Positions 1-8,610 of a stretch of 64,000 nt of DNA are shown piece after piece. The DNA comes from Brassica napus (taxonomy: Eukaryota > Streptophyta > Magnoliopsida > Brassicales > Brassicaceae). The DNA lies in NCBI RefSeq assembly GCF_020379485.1, contig NW_026016987.1, forward strand, positions 37,229-101,228, in the 5' to 3' direction. The position numbers were made by a program, and so were the translations under genes. A model generated the notes under the pieces. That model searched no databases. It was not told the DNA's origin and saw only the letters and a list, made by a program, of their open reading frames with translations. The first letter of the stretch is position 1; each line of letters starts with the position of its first letter.

Positions 1-1422
1 AGTAGATGGATCTTTACAATCAAGTACAAGGCTGATGGGTCGATTGAGAGGAAGAAAACTAGACTAGTAGCAAGAGGGTTTACTCAGACATATGGAGAGG
101 ATTACATTGAGACATTTGCACCAGTAGCCAAGCTACACACAATTAGAATTGTTTTAAGCTTGGCTGTGAACCTTGGATGGGGATTGTGGCAAATGGATGT
201 GAAGAATGCATTTCTACAAGGAGAACTTGAGGATGAAGTCTATATGTATCCTCCACCAGGTCTTGAACATCTAGTGAAGAGAGGGAATGTACTGAGGTTA
301 AAGAAGGCTATCTATGGGCTGAAGCAATCACCAAGAGCATGGTACAACAAGCTGAGCACAACTCTGAATGGCCGAGGCTTTAGGAAGTCAGAATTGGACC
401 ATACTCTCTTTACCCTTACTACACCCTCAGGTATGGTTGCTCTCCTTGTGTATGTGGATGATATCATTATCACAGGAAGTGATAAAGAAGGTATCAAAGC
501 AACCAAGGAGTTTCTAAAGTCTATGTTTGAAATAAAAGACTTGGGAGAAATGAAATACTTTCTTGGAATTGAGATTTGTAGATCCAAGGAAGGTTTGTTC
601 ATGTCCCAAAGGAAGTATACACTTGATCTTTTGAAAGATGCAGGTGCTTATGGAGGCAAGACAGCAAGAATGCCAATGGAGGATGGCTACAAAGTACCAA
701 GAGAGGGGGAGATTGAAGACAGCAAGCCATTTCATGATCCTAAACTCTATAGAAAACTTGTTGGAAAATTGATTTATCTAACCATCACAAGACCTGATAT
801 ATGCTTTGCTGTGAATCAGGTGAGTCAACACATGCAGCTTCCCAAGGAACATCATTGGCGTATGGTGGAGAGGTTGCTGATGTATCTAAATGGCTCGCCG
901 GATCAAGGTGTATGGATGGGGTGCAATGGAAGCACAGAAGTGGTGGGCTATTGTGATGCTGATTGGGCAGGTGATAGAGCTGACAGAAGATCAACAACCG
1001 GCTATTGCACATTCATTGGAGGCAACTTGGTGACTTGGAAGAGTAAGAAACAGAAGGTGGTGTCATGCTCTAGTGCAGAAGCTGAATATAGAGCCATGCT
1101 GAAGCTTACAAACGAGCTAGTTTGGATCAAGGGCATCTTGAAGCATTTGGAGATAGCACAAGACACTCCAATGACAATGCATTGTGACAACCAGGCCGCC
1201 ATTCACATAGCCTCCAACTCGGTGTTCCATGAGAGAACAAAGCACATTGAGGTTGATTGCCACAAGGTGAGGCAGATGATTGTCCTAGGAGTCATCTTGC
1301 CATGTTATACTAGGAGTGAAGATCAGTTGGCTGATGTATTCACCAAGGCTGCAAGGCAAAAGACAATGGAGTCCATTCATATCAGATTGGGCCTCATTGA
1401 TCTTGGGAAGAGAAGCAGCTGA
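1..1422 (+). CDS. Copia pol, partial: reverse transcriptase and RNase H
   Basis: This is the C-terminal part of a Copia polyprotein, open from base 1 to the TGA at 1420-1422 (473 codons); the start is off-window. The reverse transcriptase opens with a typical KARLVA/ETFAPVAK-like region. Its first catalytic Asp is codon 66 (QMDVKNAF) and the YVDD active site is codons 151-154 (451-462). The RNase H domain keeps its acidic set in the expected contexts: D319 (CDADWAG), E360 (SSAEAEYRA), D396 (CDNQAA) and D419 (HIEVDCH). A conserved LADVFTK block follows near the C-terminus. In the cell this enzyme copies element RNA into cDNA inside virus-like particles. No stop or frameshift is visible, so this half could still be functional. 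The first ATG at 160 is internal and is not the true start. Confidence 0.93.
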   Translation, partial: SRWIFTIKYKADGSIERKKTRLVARGFTQTYGEDYIETFAPVAKLHTIRIVLSLAVNLGWGLWQMDVKNAFLQGELEDEVYMYPPPGLEHLVKRGNVLRLKKAIYGLKQSPRAWYNKLSTTLNGRGFRKSELDHTLFTLTTPSGMVALLVYVDDIIITGSDKEGIKATKEFLKSMFEIKDLGEMKYFLGIEICRSKEGLFMSQRKYTLDLLKDAGAYGGKTARMPMEDGYKVPREGEIEDSKPFHDPKLYRKLVGKLIYLTITRPDICFAVNQVSQHMQLPKEHHWRMVERLLMYLNGSPDQGVWMGCNGSTEVVGYCDADWAGDRADRRSTTGYCTFIGGNLVTWKSKKQKVVSCSSAEAEYRAMLKLTNELVWIKGILKHLEIAQDTPMTMHCDNQAAIHIASNSVFHERTKHIEVDCHKVRQMIVLGVILPCYTRSEDQLADVFTKAARQKTMESIHIRLGLIDLGKRSS

Positions 1423-1441
1423 TCCCCTTAGTCATGAGATC

Positions 1442-1507
1442 TTTACTCTTTTTCCCTCATTAAGGTTTTGTCCCAATGGGTTTTCCTTAGTGAGGTTTTT
1501 AATGAGG
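1442..1507 (+). promoter_or_regulatory. Conserved Copia 3' motif upstream of the polypurine tract (C2)
   Basis: This stretch reads CTCTTTTTCCCTC, AAGGTTTTGTCCCA, GGGTTTTCCTT and GGTTTTTAATGAG in that order. The same ordered words recur before the polypurine tract of A1 (6094-6160) and A2 (13621-13682). The repeated CCC and GGG words could pair. Conservation in elements that encode nothing suggests a cis-acting RNA function, but the role is inferred. Confidence 0.6.
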
Positions 1508-1547
1508 AAGATCTCATGGCTGTCCAAGCTTAGTCTTTCACAAAGCT

Positions 1548-1562
1548 AAGCTTGAGGGGGAG
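1548..1562 (+). other. Polypurine tract of C2
   Basis: AAGCTTGAGGGGGAG sits immediately before the TGTTGA start of the 3' LTR. This is the expected plus-strand primer position, and the same 15 bases precede the 3' LTRs of A1 and A2. Confidence 0.85.
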
Positions 1563-1660
1563 TGTTGAGATGAAGAGTGTCAAGTGAAGAATGGAGATGA
1601 GGGTTGAGTAGAATGAAGAAGAGGAAGGATAGGAAGGTTTGGGAGCTTTGGGATCAGCCT

Positions 1661-1709
1661 GTCCGTACAAGGCCGTACATGGCCGTACATGACAGGACAG
1701 GCCGTACAA
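1661..1709. promoter_or_regulatory. CCGTACA motif cluster in the C2 LTR
   Basis: Four copies of CCGTACA lie within about 45 bp in the U3 part, upstream of the TATA-like box. GTAC-core clusters also occur in the A1, A2 and S LTRs at comparable positions. GTAC is the core bound by plant SBP/SPL factors, but binding here is only a guess. Confidence 0.45.
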
Positions 1710-1992
1710 GATAGGATCGACCAAAGCTCAACCAAACCTCACCATAAGTTATCCGAGTTACTTAAGTAAAGAGGAGAAGTTACCTTGGCATTTGTGGATG
1801 GATCAGACCGTTGGAAAGGATAAGGGAGAGTCTTGGACAGGCTGGCACAGCTGGACACGGAAAAGCAAAAGGTATGAGCCAGCTAATGAAGGCTCACACG
1901 CGCGGCTCACCTCATTGGACAAGTTTGAAATGGCCTTTGACTCCACATGCTTACCTTATCCTCTTAGCTACGAAAACCCTTGTCTCTTCTCT

Positions 1993-1999
1993 TATAAAG
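1993..1999 (+). promoter_or_regulatory. TATA-like box of the C2 LTR
   Basis: TATAAAG lies about 170 bp before the LTR end, a reasonable place for the U3/R boundary. It is called from sequence and position only. Confidence 0.45.
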
Positions 2000-2166
2000 T
2001 TGTAAACACTCTCATTAATACAATCAAGCAAGTTATGAGTCTCTCTTAGTCTTTCTAAAACTCTCTCTAGACTCCAAATCTTATTTCAGACTTTAATCTT
2101 TTCTAAACTCATTCTAATCTTCTCTAAACACTCAGATTACTCTTAACATCATTAAAACGATCAACA

Positions 2167-2171
2167 TAGAC
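2167..2171. other. Predicted target duplication of C2 (TAGAC)
   Basis: These are the five bases directly after the C2 LTR and belong to the interrupted C1 integrase codons. A matching TAGAC is expected just before the C2 5' LTR, outside the window. Confidence 0.5.
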
Positions 2172-3030
2172 ATCCAAAGACACGCAGATGATCTATGTAT
2201 GGCTTGCTCTTGTTCAGCACCTCAAAAGGAGACAGATTCTTCAATACCTTAGTTGGAATCCGATTGATAAGATAGCATGCAGTCTGAACAGCATCACCCC
2301 AAAACCTCTTTGGAACATTAGCATGATACATCATGGATCTAGCCACCTCCATCAGATGCCTATTCTTCCTCTCAGCTACCCCATTCTGCTGTGGTGTGTA
2401 AGGACAACTGGTCTGATGTACTATCCCATCTTTAGCCAAGTGATTCTTGAAGGCATGACTGGTGTATTCTCCTCCATTATCAGACCGTAGTACCTTCACA
2501 GTAGCATTGTAATGGTTAGTTACATATGCTTGGAAGTTGACAAAAGCCTCAAACACTCTATCCTTAGATGGCAGCAATGTGATCCATGTATACTTAGACT
2601 TCTCATCTATGAATGTCACAAAGTACTTCTGGTTTTCTCTGGACATACAAGGGGCTGTCCACACATCAGAATGAACAAGATCAAAGCAATTTGCATATAT
2701 GGTCTCTGATGTGGGAAAAACAGTTCTACAATGCTTCCCTAAGATGCAAGCTTCACATTCCAAGTGATTGAATGACATATTAGGTTTAATCAATTCAATT
2801 GCACGAGCATGAGGATGTCCTAATCTAGCATGCCAAGTAATACTGTCACACCTATCAGCAGTACTACTCAAGCATACAGAATCAATAGGATTAGAGGTCT
2901 TAGCTGTTTGGAGATGATACAACTGATTCCTGCTGTCCCCTCTACCAATAACTCTCCCAGTCTTCAAGTCTTGAAACTCAACCTCATTTGGCCTGAATAC
3001 TACTTGACAATCAAGATCAATTGTGGCCTT

Positions 3031-3035
3031 CTTCA
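3031..3035. other. Left target duplication of A1 (CTTCA)
   Basis: CTTCA directly precedes the 5' LTR of A1 and is repeated exactly after its 3' LTR at 7256-7260. Five bases is the usual Copia duplication length. Confidence 0.92.
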
Positions 3036-3260
3036 TGTTAACTTGAAGAAAGGAATGTAGAAGCTAAAGGTGTTAAGTTGAGATGGAGCTTGTGCAAAGA
3101 TAGGGCAAAAGCTTTAGAGAGTGCCTATCAAGAGTGGTGAAGTGTCTTAAGAGAGCTAGAGGTGATCTGATGGTTGTTCTAAGCAAGGACAAAGTCTAGG
3201 AGAGACTTAGAAGAGTATTGAGGAGCAAATGGACGAGTGTACAAAGATAGGGCGAGGCTG

Positions 3261-3400
3261 GTACAGCCATGTACGGCCTAGTATGAATCAGTACGGATGG
3301 TGGACGTACCAAAGGTGTATACTCGGCCATTTGTGAGTCTTAAGGTTTGGTGCAAACTTAGGGTGCTTGTGTACGGACATTGAGTGATCCGTACATACTC
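3261..3400. promoter_or_regulatory. GTACGG/CCGTAC cluster in the A1 5' LTR
   Basis: GTAC words occur at 3261, 3271, 3291, 3306, 3371 and 3391, several extended to GTACGG or its complement. The cluster follows the block AGGGCGAGGC and surrounds TACTCGGCCATTTG, both also present in A2 and (inverted) S. The same array is repeated in the 3' LTR at about 6444-6583. Confidence 0.5.
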
Positions 3401-3801
3401 TAAGGATTGTGATCAGCATAACTTGAGTCCCAAGTAAGAAGAATGGCGTTGGCTGATTGTGTGAAGAAGCCAAGAGGCGCCAAAGTAAGAGTTTGAATGT
3501 TGGGACCAGTTATGGATAAGGCACAGCAAGAACCAGCTGGCGTGAGCTGTCCCTTGGCTGTGTATTGACCAAGAACCTGGACACAAGGGAGACTAGGTTC
3601 ATGGGCGCCTAAGATGATCCAATCAGAGGCCAGCCCTCCCTTTGACCAGATTCAAATCAACCAATCAAGCAACATCAGCCCTCAGCCAATCACAAGACAT
3701 CACACAGATTGCAATACCAAGCTTACATCCTAGCCATCCATTCTCTCAAGTTAATATTATCCATTAGATTTAGGGTTCAGATTGTGTAAACCTATTGAGC
3801 T

Positions 3802-3809
3802 TATAAATA
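3802..3809 (+). promoter_or_regulatory. TATA-like box of the A1 5' LTR
   Basis: TATAAATA lies about 270 bp before the LTR end and about 70 bp before an AATAAA. The 3' LTR carries the same box at 6985-6992. Confidence 0.5.
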
Positions 3810-4072
3810 AGCATGTAAGGGGCGATTTTGAGCCTTAAGGGAGTTTGGGGGATTTCCCCTCTCCACTTCATAATAAAAGTGTGTTCTTGATCAGATTCCC
3901 TTAATCTACCCCTTTCTTAGTCTCAAGTCTCTTAATCTCTCAAAGTCTCCTTGTTTCTGATTCAAGTTCATACTAGTTTCATCAGACCTCTTATACAACT
4001 AGTTCAAGACCTTATCTTTGCCTTTAATGGCTTTTCATACACATACACAGCCAGAGCTCTCAAAAACTCACA

Positions 4073-4088
4073 TGGTATCAGAGCCAGG
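4073..4088 (+). other. Primer binding site of A1
   Basis: TGGTATCAGAGCCAGG starts with no spacer after the LTR. TGGTATCAGAGC is the standard complement of the 3' end of plant initiator Met tRNA used by Copia elements. The same site in inverted form is in C1 at 8595-8610. Confidence 0.95.
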
Positions 4089-4103
4089 TTGCTAAGAACC
4101 TGG
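4084..4103 (+). other. Hairpin overlapping and following the A1 primer binding site
   Basis: CCAGGTT (4084-4090) and AACCTGG (4097-4103) are perfect reverse complements around a 6-base loop. The position, at the start of the genomic RNA leader, is where dimer or packaging signals are found in retroelements. That role is inferred. Confidence 0.55.
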
Positions 4104-6203
4104 TTGAAGCTTCCGCAAATCCCACACACACATCCCTCAGCTCAAATCCAAGCCATGAAGAAGACAGCTCCATCCGGTTCAGCTTCTCCATGAAGACTGA
4201 AGCTTGGCGTGTCATTCTGGTTCCTCAACCCTTTCTCATACCTGCCTAGATGAAGAGCCACGTTGGAAGCAAAGGAGGATGGAGAGGCGTCATGAACCTC
4301 AAGCCAAAACTCCTTGTCCATGAGCTGCTAGCATCCGGCTACAAGAAGAGAAAATGTCATGAAGATGGCGACTTGATGTATGAAGAAAGGAGGGGTGTTT
4401 GAGCTGTAGAAACAAGAAGGGGGCCATGAGTAGAAGGAGGAGAGGCTGGGTGACGATCCATACTCTCATGTCCAACAAAACCGTGAGCCAAAAGCCATTG
4501 GAGGTTCAAGGAACCAAACCGGTTCCTTGGCTGTAAGCTAATACTATCCCTTCTTGATAATGAGCTTGTGTTGTGACTGTGCCTGGTTATTGTGATGTGT
4601 ATTGATTGAAAAACCTGAGGATAATGTGTGATTGCTAAATAAAATTAGTTGAATCTGTCCCAGGATGCTTTAAAGGCTTGTTTAGTGTTTAAAGAGTAAA
4701 ATGCTTGCTCCTGTTAAGTAATGAGTTTGCTAAATGAAATGGTATTGTTTGAAGCTCATGAACTGAAAACAGATTGAAAGTAATGCATTGTCTGATGATA
4801 AGTGATGATAGTAATGCTTAGCCTAAGTTATAAATGAATGTGTGATGGATTGTATTGTTGCATTCATGAATTGAAACTGATTAAAGGTTAGTGCATACTG
4901 TCAAAAGGCTGTCTTACATTGAAGCATTAGATTCATGTCTAAATGCTGAGTAAAGAAGCTTTAAAAATTGCCTAAGTAGCTTGTATTGAATCTGTTGTGA
5001 TCTTACTTGTGCTTAGAGAGTTTGCTTGCAAAGATTAGAACTTGAAAATGTCTAGTTTAATCTGTTGCATTGCTTAAAGACATTGGTGTTCAAACTTGAT
5101 GATGCATCAAGGGTTGACCCAATGCACTTGTGTCTTATCTTTGCTGGAGTTTGAGTGATGTTTCAGGTTCACAAGAGGTGTTCTTGGTTCACCATCCATC
5201 CGAGTTGAAAGAGGAAGACTTTGCCCATTGTGTGGAGCAATGGAGAGTTAAGAAAGAAGTGGTGATGCGCCACTGGTGTGTAGTGTCACTGAAGCTCACT
5301 TGCAAGCTTGGACCTATACTCAATCCAAGCTTGAGGAGGGGAGTTTAGTGAGCTATCAGTCGGACCAAGAAGGTTCAGAAGGTCCATTGCAAGCAACTGA
5401 AGAAGAAGGAGCCATCCGGGTCTAGGCAGTGGCGTGTCTAGGCAAGAGAGTGTTCAGAGCACTCTTGGCTGTGAGAAGATGAAGACTCTATCAGTGCGGC
5501 TTCTAGTGTGAGGTGGCTGAAGAGGTAGCTGAAGCTTCCACGAGCACTCCATGAAGATGGTGAGTTCAGAAGGTGTTGCAATGGAGTAATGGTGCAGATC
5601 ATGAAGCTATCCATCCAAGCTTGTTCCTGTGAGAGTCTCAAGCTTGAGGGGGAGTGTTGAAGCTTACATGATCTGAGAGTACTTGGTGGTTATTCAAGAA
5701 GAGGAGCAGATCAGTTATGAAGCATAATGAAGGATGAAGAAGCGATCTCCAATGCGGCCTCTAGAGTGAGGTGATTGGTACTACAGTCTGAAGCATCCTG
5801 TCATGAAGGTTTCAGTAACATGGTGGTGACTCATGAAGAAGAAGCAGCCAAGACTCAGCTTGTATCTATCAAGGAAGATCTGGTAGTCCGAGCACTTGAT
5901 CACAACAAGAAGGTTGTGAGAAAGGGGGAGAGACCAAGATCTATCTGAAGAAGAGTACAAGAAGTGTTGATGATGAGCAAGAGGAGTGGGTTCTATCTTG
6001 CATCACATGAGGGCCATGATCCAGAGTCTTTGTGTCCCTTACATTGTTGGTAAGGCACAAAGACTCACTGGCCAATCCCTAGGCCTTGGAGACTTTACTC
6101 TTTTTCCCTCATCAAGGTTTTGTCCCAAAGGGTTTTCCTTGGTGTGGTTTTTAATGAGGAAGTTCTTCAAGGTTCCAAGCTTGACTTAGGATCAGCTAGA
6201 GTC
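4104..6203 (+). other. Non-coding internal region of A1
   Basis: No gag, protease, integrase or reverse transcriptase motif is visible in any frame, and only short chance open frames occur. An AT-rich part (about 4540-5110) resembles the modules of A2 at 9113-9675. A GA-rich part follows (about 5160-6060), with phrases shared with A2, such as CAGTGGCGTGTCTAGG near 5425 and near 12893. PPT-like words recur at 5328-5342 and at 5639-5653; the second is followed directly by TGTTGA. The last 150 bases hold the conserved pre-polypurine motif. Confidence 0.8.
6094..6160 (+). promoter_or_regulatory. Conserved Copia 3' motif (A1)
   Basis: It has the same ordered words as C2 1442-1507: CTCTTTTTCCCTC, AAGGTTTTGTCCCA, GGGTTTTCCTT and GGTTTTTAATGAG. 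Its preservation in a non-coding element argues for an RNA or cDNA role in cis. Confidence 0.6.
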
Positions 6204-6218
6204 AAGCTTGAGGGGGAG
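6204..6218 (+). other. Polypurine tract of A1
   Basis: AAGCTTGAGGGGGAG lies directly before the TGTTAACTTG start of the 3' LTR and is identical to the tracts of C2 and A2. Confidence 0.9.
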
Positions 6219-7255
6219 TGTTAACTTGAAGAAAGGAATGTAGAAGCTAAAGGTGTTAAGTTGAGATGGAGCTTGTGCAAAGATAGGGCAAAAGCTTTAG
6301 AGAGTGCCTATCAAGAGTGGTGAAGTGTCTTAAGAGAGCTAGAGGTGATCTGATGGTTGTTCTAAGCAAGGACAAAGTCTAGGAGAGACTTAGAAGAGTA
6401 TTGAGGAGCAAATGGACGAGTGTACAAAGATAGGGCGAGGCTGGTACAGCCATGTACGGCCTAGTATGAATCAGTACGGATGGTGGACGTACCAAAGGTG
6501 TATACTCGGCCATTTGTGAGTCTTAAGGTTTGGTGCAAACTTAGGGTGCTTGTGTACGGACATTGAATGATCCGTACATACTCTAAGGATTGTGATCAGC
6601 ATAACTTGAGTCCCAAGTAAAAAGAATGGCGTTGGCTGATTGTGTGAAGAAGCCAAGAGGCGCCAAAGTAAGAGTTTGAATGTTGGGACCAGTTATGGAT
6701 AAGGCACAGCAAGAACCAGCTGGCGTGAGCTGTCCCTTGGCTGTGTATTGACCAAGAACCTGGACACAAGGGAGACTAGGTTCATGGGCGCCTAAGATGA
6801 TCCAATCAGAGGCCAGCCCTCCCTTTGACCAGATTCAAATCAACCAATCAAGCAACATCAGCCCTCAGCCAATCACAAGACATCACACAGATTGCAATAC
6901 CAAGCTTACATCCTAGCCATCCATTCTCTCAAGTTAATATTATCCATTAGATTTAGGGTTCAGATTGTGTAAACCTATTGAGCTTATAAATAAGCATGTA
7001 AGGGGCGATTTTGAGCCTTAAGGGAGTTTGGGGGATTTCCCCTCTCCACTTCATAATAAAAGTGTGTTCTTGATCAGATTCCCTTAATCTACCCCTTTCT
7101 TAGTCTCAAGTCTCTTAATCTCTCAAAGTCTCCTTGTTTCTGATTCAAGTTCATACTAGTTTCATCAGACCTCTTATACAACTAGTTCAAGACCTTATCT
7201 TTGCCTTTAATGGCTTTTCATACACATACACAGCCAGAGCTCTCAAAAACTCACA
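6219..7255 (+). repeat. 3' LTR of A1 (1037 bp)
   Basis: It has the same length and ends as the 5' LTR, with two visible differences. GTACGG words are at about 6444-6583, the TATA-like box is at 6985-6992 and AATAAA is at about 7055. It ends ACTCACA and is followed by the target duplication. Confidence 0.95.
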
Positions 7256-7260
7256 CTTCA
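7256..7260. other. Right target duplication of A1 (CTTCA)
   Basis: This is an exact match to 3031-3035 and restores the phase of the C1 protease/integrase frame once A1 and one copy are ignored. Confidence 0.92.
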
Positions 7261-7988
7261 CTGATATCAGATTTGAAGTGAACTGAGGCAAATAGAACGC
7301 AGGTGAGCTCTTCTCAAACAGCTTGAGGTTTCCCACGCCTTCTATTGGGATCCTAGCACCATTAGCTATCATGACACTCCCTGTTGCAGCCTTGACTTCA
7401 CTTATCAGACTTCTATCACTGATCATATGATGTGTTGCTCCAGAATCAATGATAATGGGTTTGGATGTGGATGCTAAGGCAGGAGCACCTTGTCTCCGGG
7501 TCGTAGCCAAAGCATACACATACTTGACAAACTCATCCCATTCTTTCTTTGTGATAGGGTCATCTGCTCCTTTGATCTCCTGCTCCTTCATAACCATACT
7601 ATCCTCCACTGAGTTACTCATATAGGCAGAGTAAGAACACTCTCCTCTTACCACTTGTTGAGCCACCTCCTTGATCATCTTCAAGCTTATCTTATCACTT
7701 AGATACACAGACTCCCTGTCCTTCTTCCAAGCCTTTCCCATCTTAAGCCACACTCTAGAAAGCTTTCTAAGCCTTCCCTTCTTACAGCTTGTACCATCTC
7801 TGATCCTGATCAGTCTCTTGCTCTTCTCATATACTTTATATGAAGACTGAACAAGCTCACACAACCCATCCACATCTACTCGCTCATCATCTTTGGCTAC
7901 TTGTATAATCAGCTGACCATATGATGAGTTTAAGCTCACTAGAAGGCTCAAGACTACATCTTGCTCTGGGAAGGGGCACGACGAGGAA
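7256..7988 (-). pseudogene. C1 gag C-terminus and protease
   Basis: Read on the minus strand, the frame starts with a gag-like stretch (about 7951-7850, VSLNSSYGQL context) and a basic, low-similarity middle. The retroviral-type aspartic protease follows: the active-site DSGATHH motif has its Asp at 7445-7447, and the FTSNLIS block is at about 7260. The protease would cut the Copia polyprotein. The frame is cut by A1 at 7255; apparent residues past that point are LTR bases. No CCHC zinc knuckle is visible between gag and protease, where Copia gag usually has one. Upstream, a stop near 7998 separates this frame from the preceding gag frame, so the polyprotein is broken. Confidence 0.85.
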
Positions 7989-8448
7989 CGAAGTCAAACC
8001 ATACCACGTACTCACACCATTGTTCCAGCCTTTCTTGAATCACCTCCGGATCTGATGTTCTTGATCTCAACAAATCCAACTCTCTCCACAAGTATTTCAG
8101 CTTGCCCACAAGCTGATGGAGTTCTTCCTTTCCTCTTCTCAGGTCTGTGTTAGCTCTCTTGACTCCACAAACCTTCTTCAGATCGGATCTACTCCCATGA
8201 GCTGCTTCAATCCCACATCTTGTAGGGTTTTCTTGAACAACTCTATCTACATACCTCAGACTCCACGCCTGACCTGCTTCTATAGCCATTCTTCTTAAAG
8301 GCTTCCCCTTTTTATGACTACTCCACAACACACAGCTCCTCAACACTGCCTTTGCCCATCTTGACCAACTTCCACCAGTTTCCTCTTCAAGCTTCAATGG
8401 AATACTAGATCTGTGCTTCATCTCCATGACTAGGTTGTTTGTTTCCAT
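7954..8448 (-). pseudogene. C1 gag N-terminal part, frame broken
   Basis: The likely start is the ATG at 8448-8446 (METNNLVMEM); an upstream in-frame ATG at 8535 adds leader sequence and is less likely. The frame continues to the TAG at 7956-7954. It shows the gag-like pattern KLEEE...W.RW at the start and a KLKYLW.EL helix around 8085-8110. Gag forms the virus-like particle. The next gag piece lies in another frame that overlaps this end, which implies a frameshift or small rearrangement near 7955-8000. Similarity to known gag is weak, so the call rests mainly on position between primer binding site and protease. Confidence 0.7.
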
Positions 8449-8499
8449 CAGAAAGATCCAAACGAGCCTAGTGACTGAAGAACATAACCCAGACTCACC

Positions 8500-8544
8500 A
8501 AGAACACTCAAGAACACCAAGAACACTAAGAACACTCAAGAAAG
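8500..8544 (-). repeat. Short tandem repeat in the C1 leader
   Basis: About 4.5 copies of a 9-10 bp word AAGAACAC(T/C) run head to tail between the primer binding site and gag. It looks like a small slippage expansion. Confidence 0.65.
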
Positions 8545-8594
8545 AACCCAGATTTGCGAAAAATAAATCACACACTCACCCCCCTTTTGAGCAA

Positions 8595-8610
8595 CCTGGC
8601 TCTGATACCA
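8595..8610 (-). other. Primer binding site of C1
   Basis: CCTGGCTCTGATACCA on the plus strand is the exact inverse of TGGTATCAGAGCCAGG at A1 4073-4088, matching initiator Met tRNA. It fixes the orientation of C1 as minus. Confidence 0.93.

Larger units (their letters stand above)
1..2166 (+). mobile_element. C2: Ty1/Copia LTR retrotransposon, 3' part
   Basis: This is the downstream part of an autonomous Copia element; its 5' LTR, gag, protease, integrase and start of reverse transcriptase lie left of the window. Visible in order are the reverse transcriptase/RNase H frame, a 3' untranslated stretch with a conserved Copia motif, the polypurine tract and a 3' LTR. The LTR starts TGTTGA and ends TCAACA, a short terminal inverted repeat that fixes its boundary. 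It is inserted in the integrase of the oppositely oriented element C1. The predicted 5-bp target duplication is TAGAC (2167-2171), but the other copy is off-window and unchecked. Confidence 0.9.
1563..2166 (+). repeat. 3' LTR of C2 (604 bp)
   Basis: It begins TGTTGAGATGAAG directly after the polypurine tract and ends CGATCAACA, so the ends form the inverted repeat TGTTGA/TCAACA. A TATA-like TATAAAG is at 1993-1999. Four CCGTACA words cluster at 1661-1709. Its first 13 bases match the start of the C1 LTR, so C1 and C2 are related, but most of the rest has diverged and the lengths differ. Confidence 0.85.
2167..3035 (-). pseudogene. Copia integrase fragment of C1
   Basis: On the minus strand this holds the pre-integrase HHCC zinc-binding region (WHARLGHPH, then a CEAC pair) and the catalytic core. 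The DD35E triad is visible: Asp at 2665-2667 (HSDVW), Asp at 2479-2481 (RSDNGGEY) and Glu at 2371-2373 (VAERKN), with 35 residues between the last two. The domain would insert element cDNA into the genome. The frame itself has no internal stop, but it is severed at both ends. A1 separates it from protease upstream, and the C2 LTR ends it just after the RVFGC motif, where a stop arises from LTR bases. The product cannot be made as a normal polyprotein. Confidence 0.92.
3036..4072 (+). repeat. 5' LTR of A1 (1037 bp)
   Basis: It starts TGTTAACTTG and ends ACTCACA, directly abutting the primer binding site. It holds a GTACGG cluster (3261-3400), a TATA-like box (3802-3809) and an AATAAA (3872-3877) about 70 bp further on. 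Short minus-strand open frames inside it are not genes. Confidence 0.95.
3036..7255 (+). mobile_element. A1: complete non-autonomous LTR retrotransposon (4220 bp)
   Basis: A1 has two 1037-bp LTRs, a primer binding site, a 2.1-kb internal region with no recognisable gag or pol, a polypurine tract and a perfect 5-bp target duplication. By base-by-base reading the two LTRs differ at two positions only, both A/G, near 3391/6574 and 3434/6617. This is about 0.2%, indicating recent insertion. Its signals match the Copia type, and it shares the pre-polypurine motif with C2, so the enzymes probably come from autonomous Copia relatives. It belongs to the same broad family as A2 and S. Confidence 0.93.

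Noticed and set aside
3288..3473. Minus-strand 61-residue open frame, repeated identically at 6471-6656
   Set aside because: It is duplicated only because it lies in both LTRs of A1. It shows no protein motif and overlaps the GTAC-rich regulatory part.
8116..8298. Plus-strand open frames opposite C1 gag and integrase
   Set aside because: They are shadows of the minus-strand Copia frames without motifs of their own.
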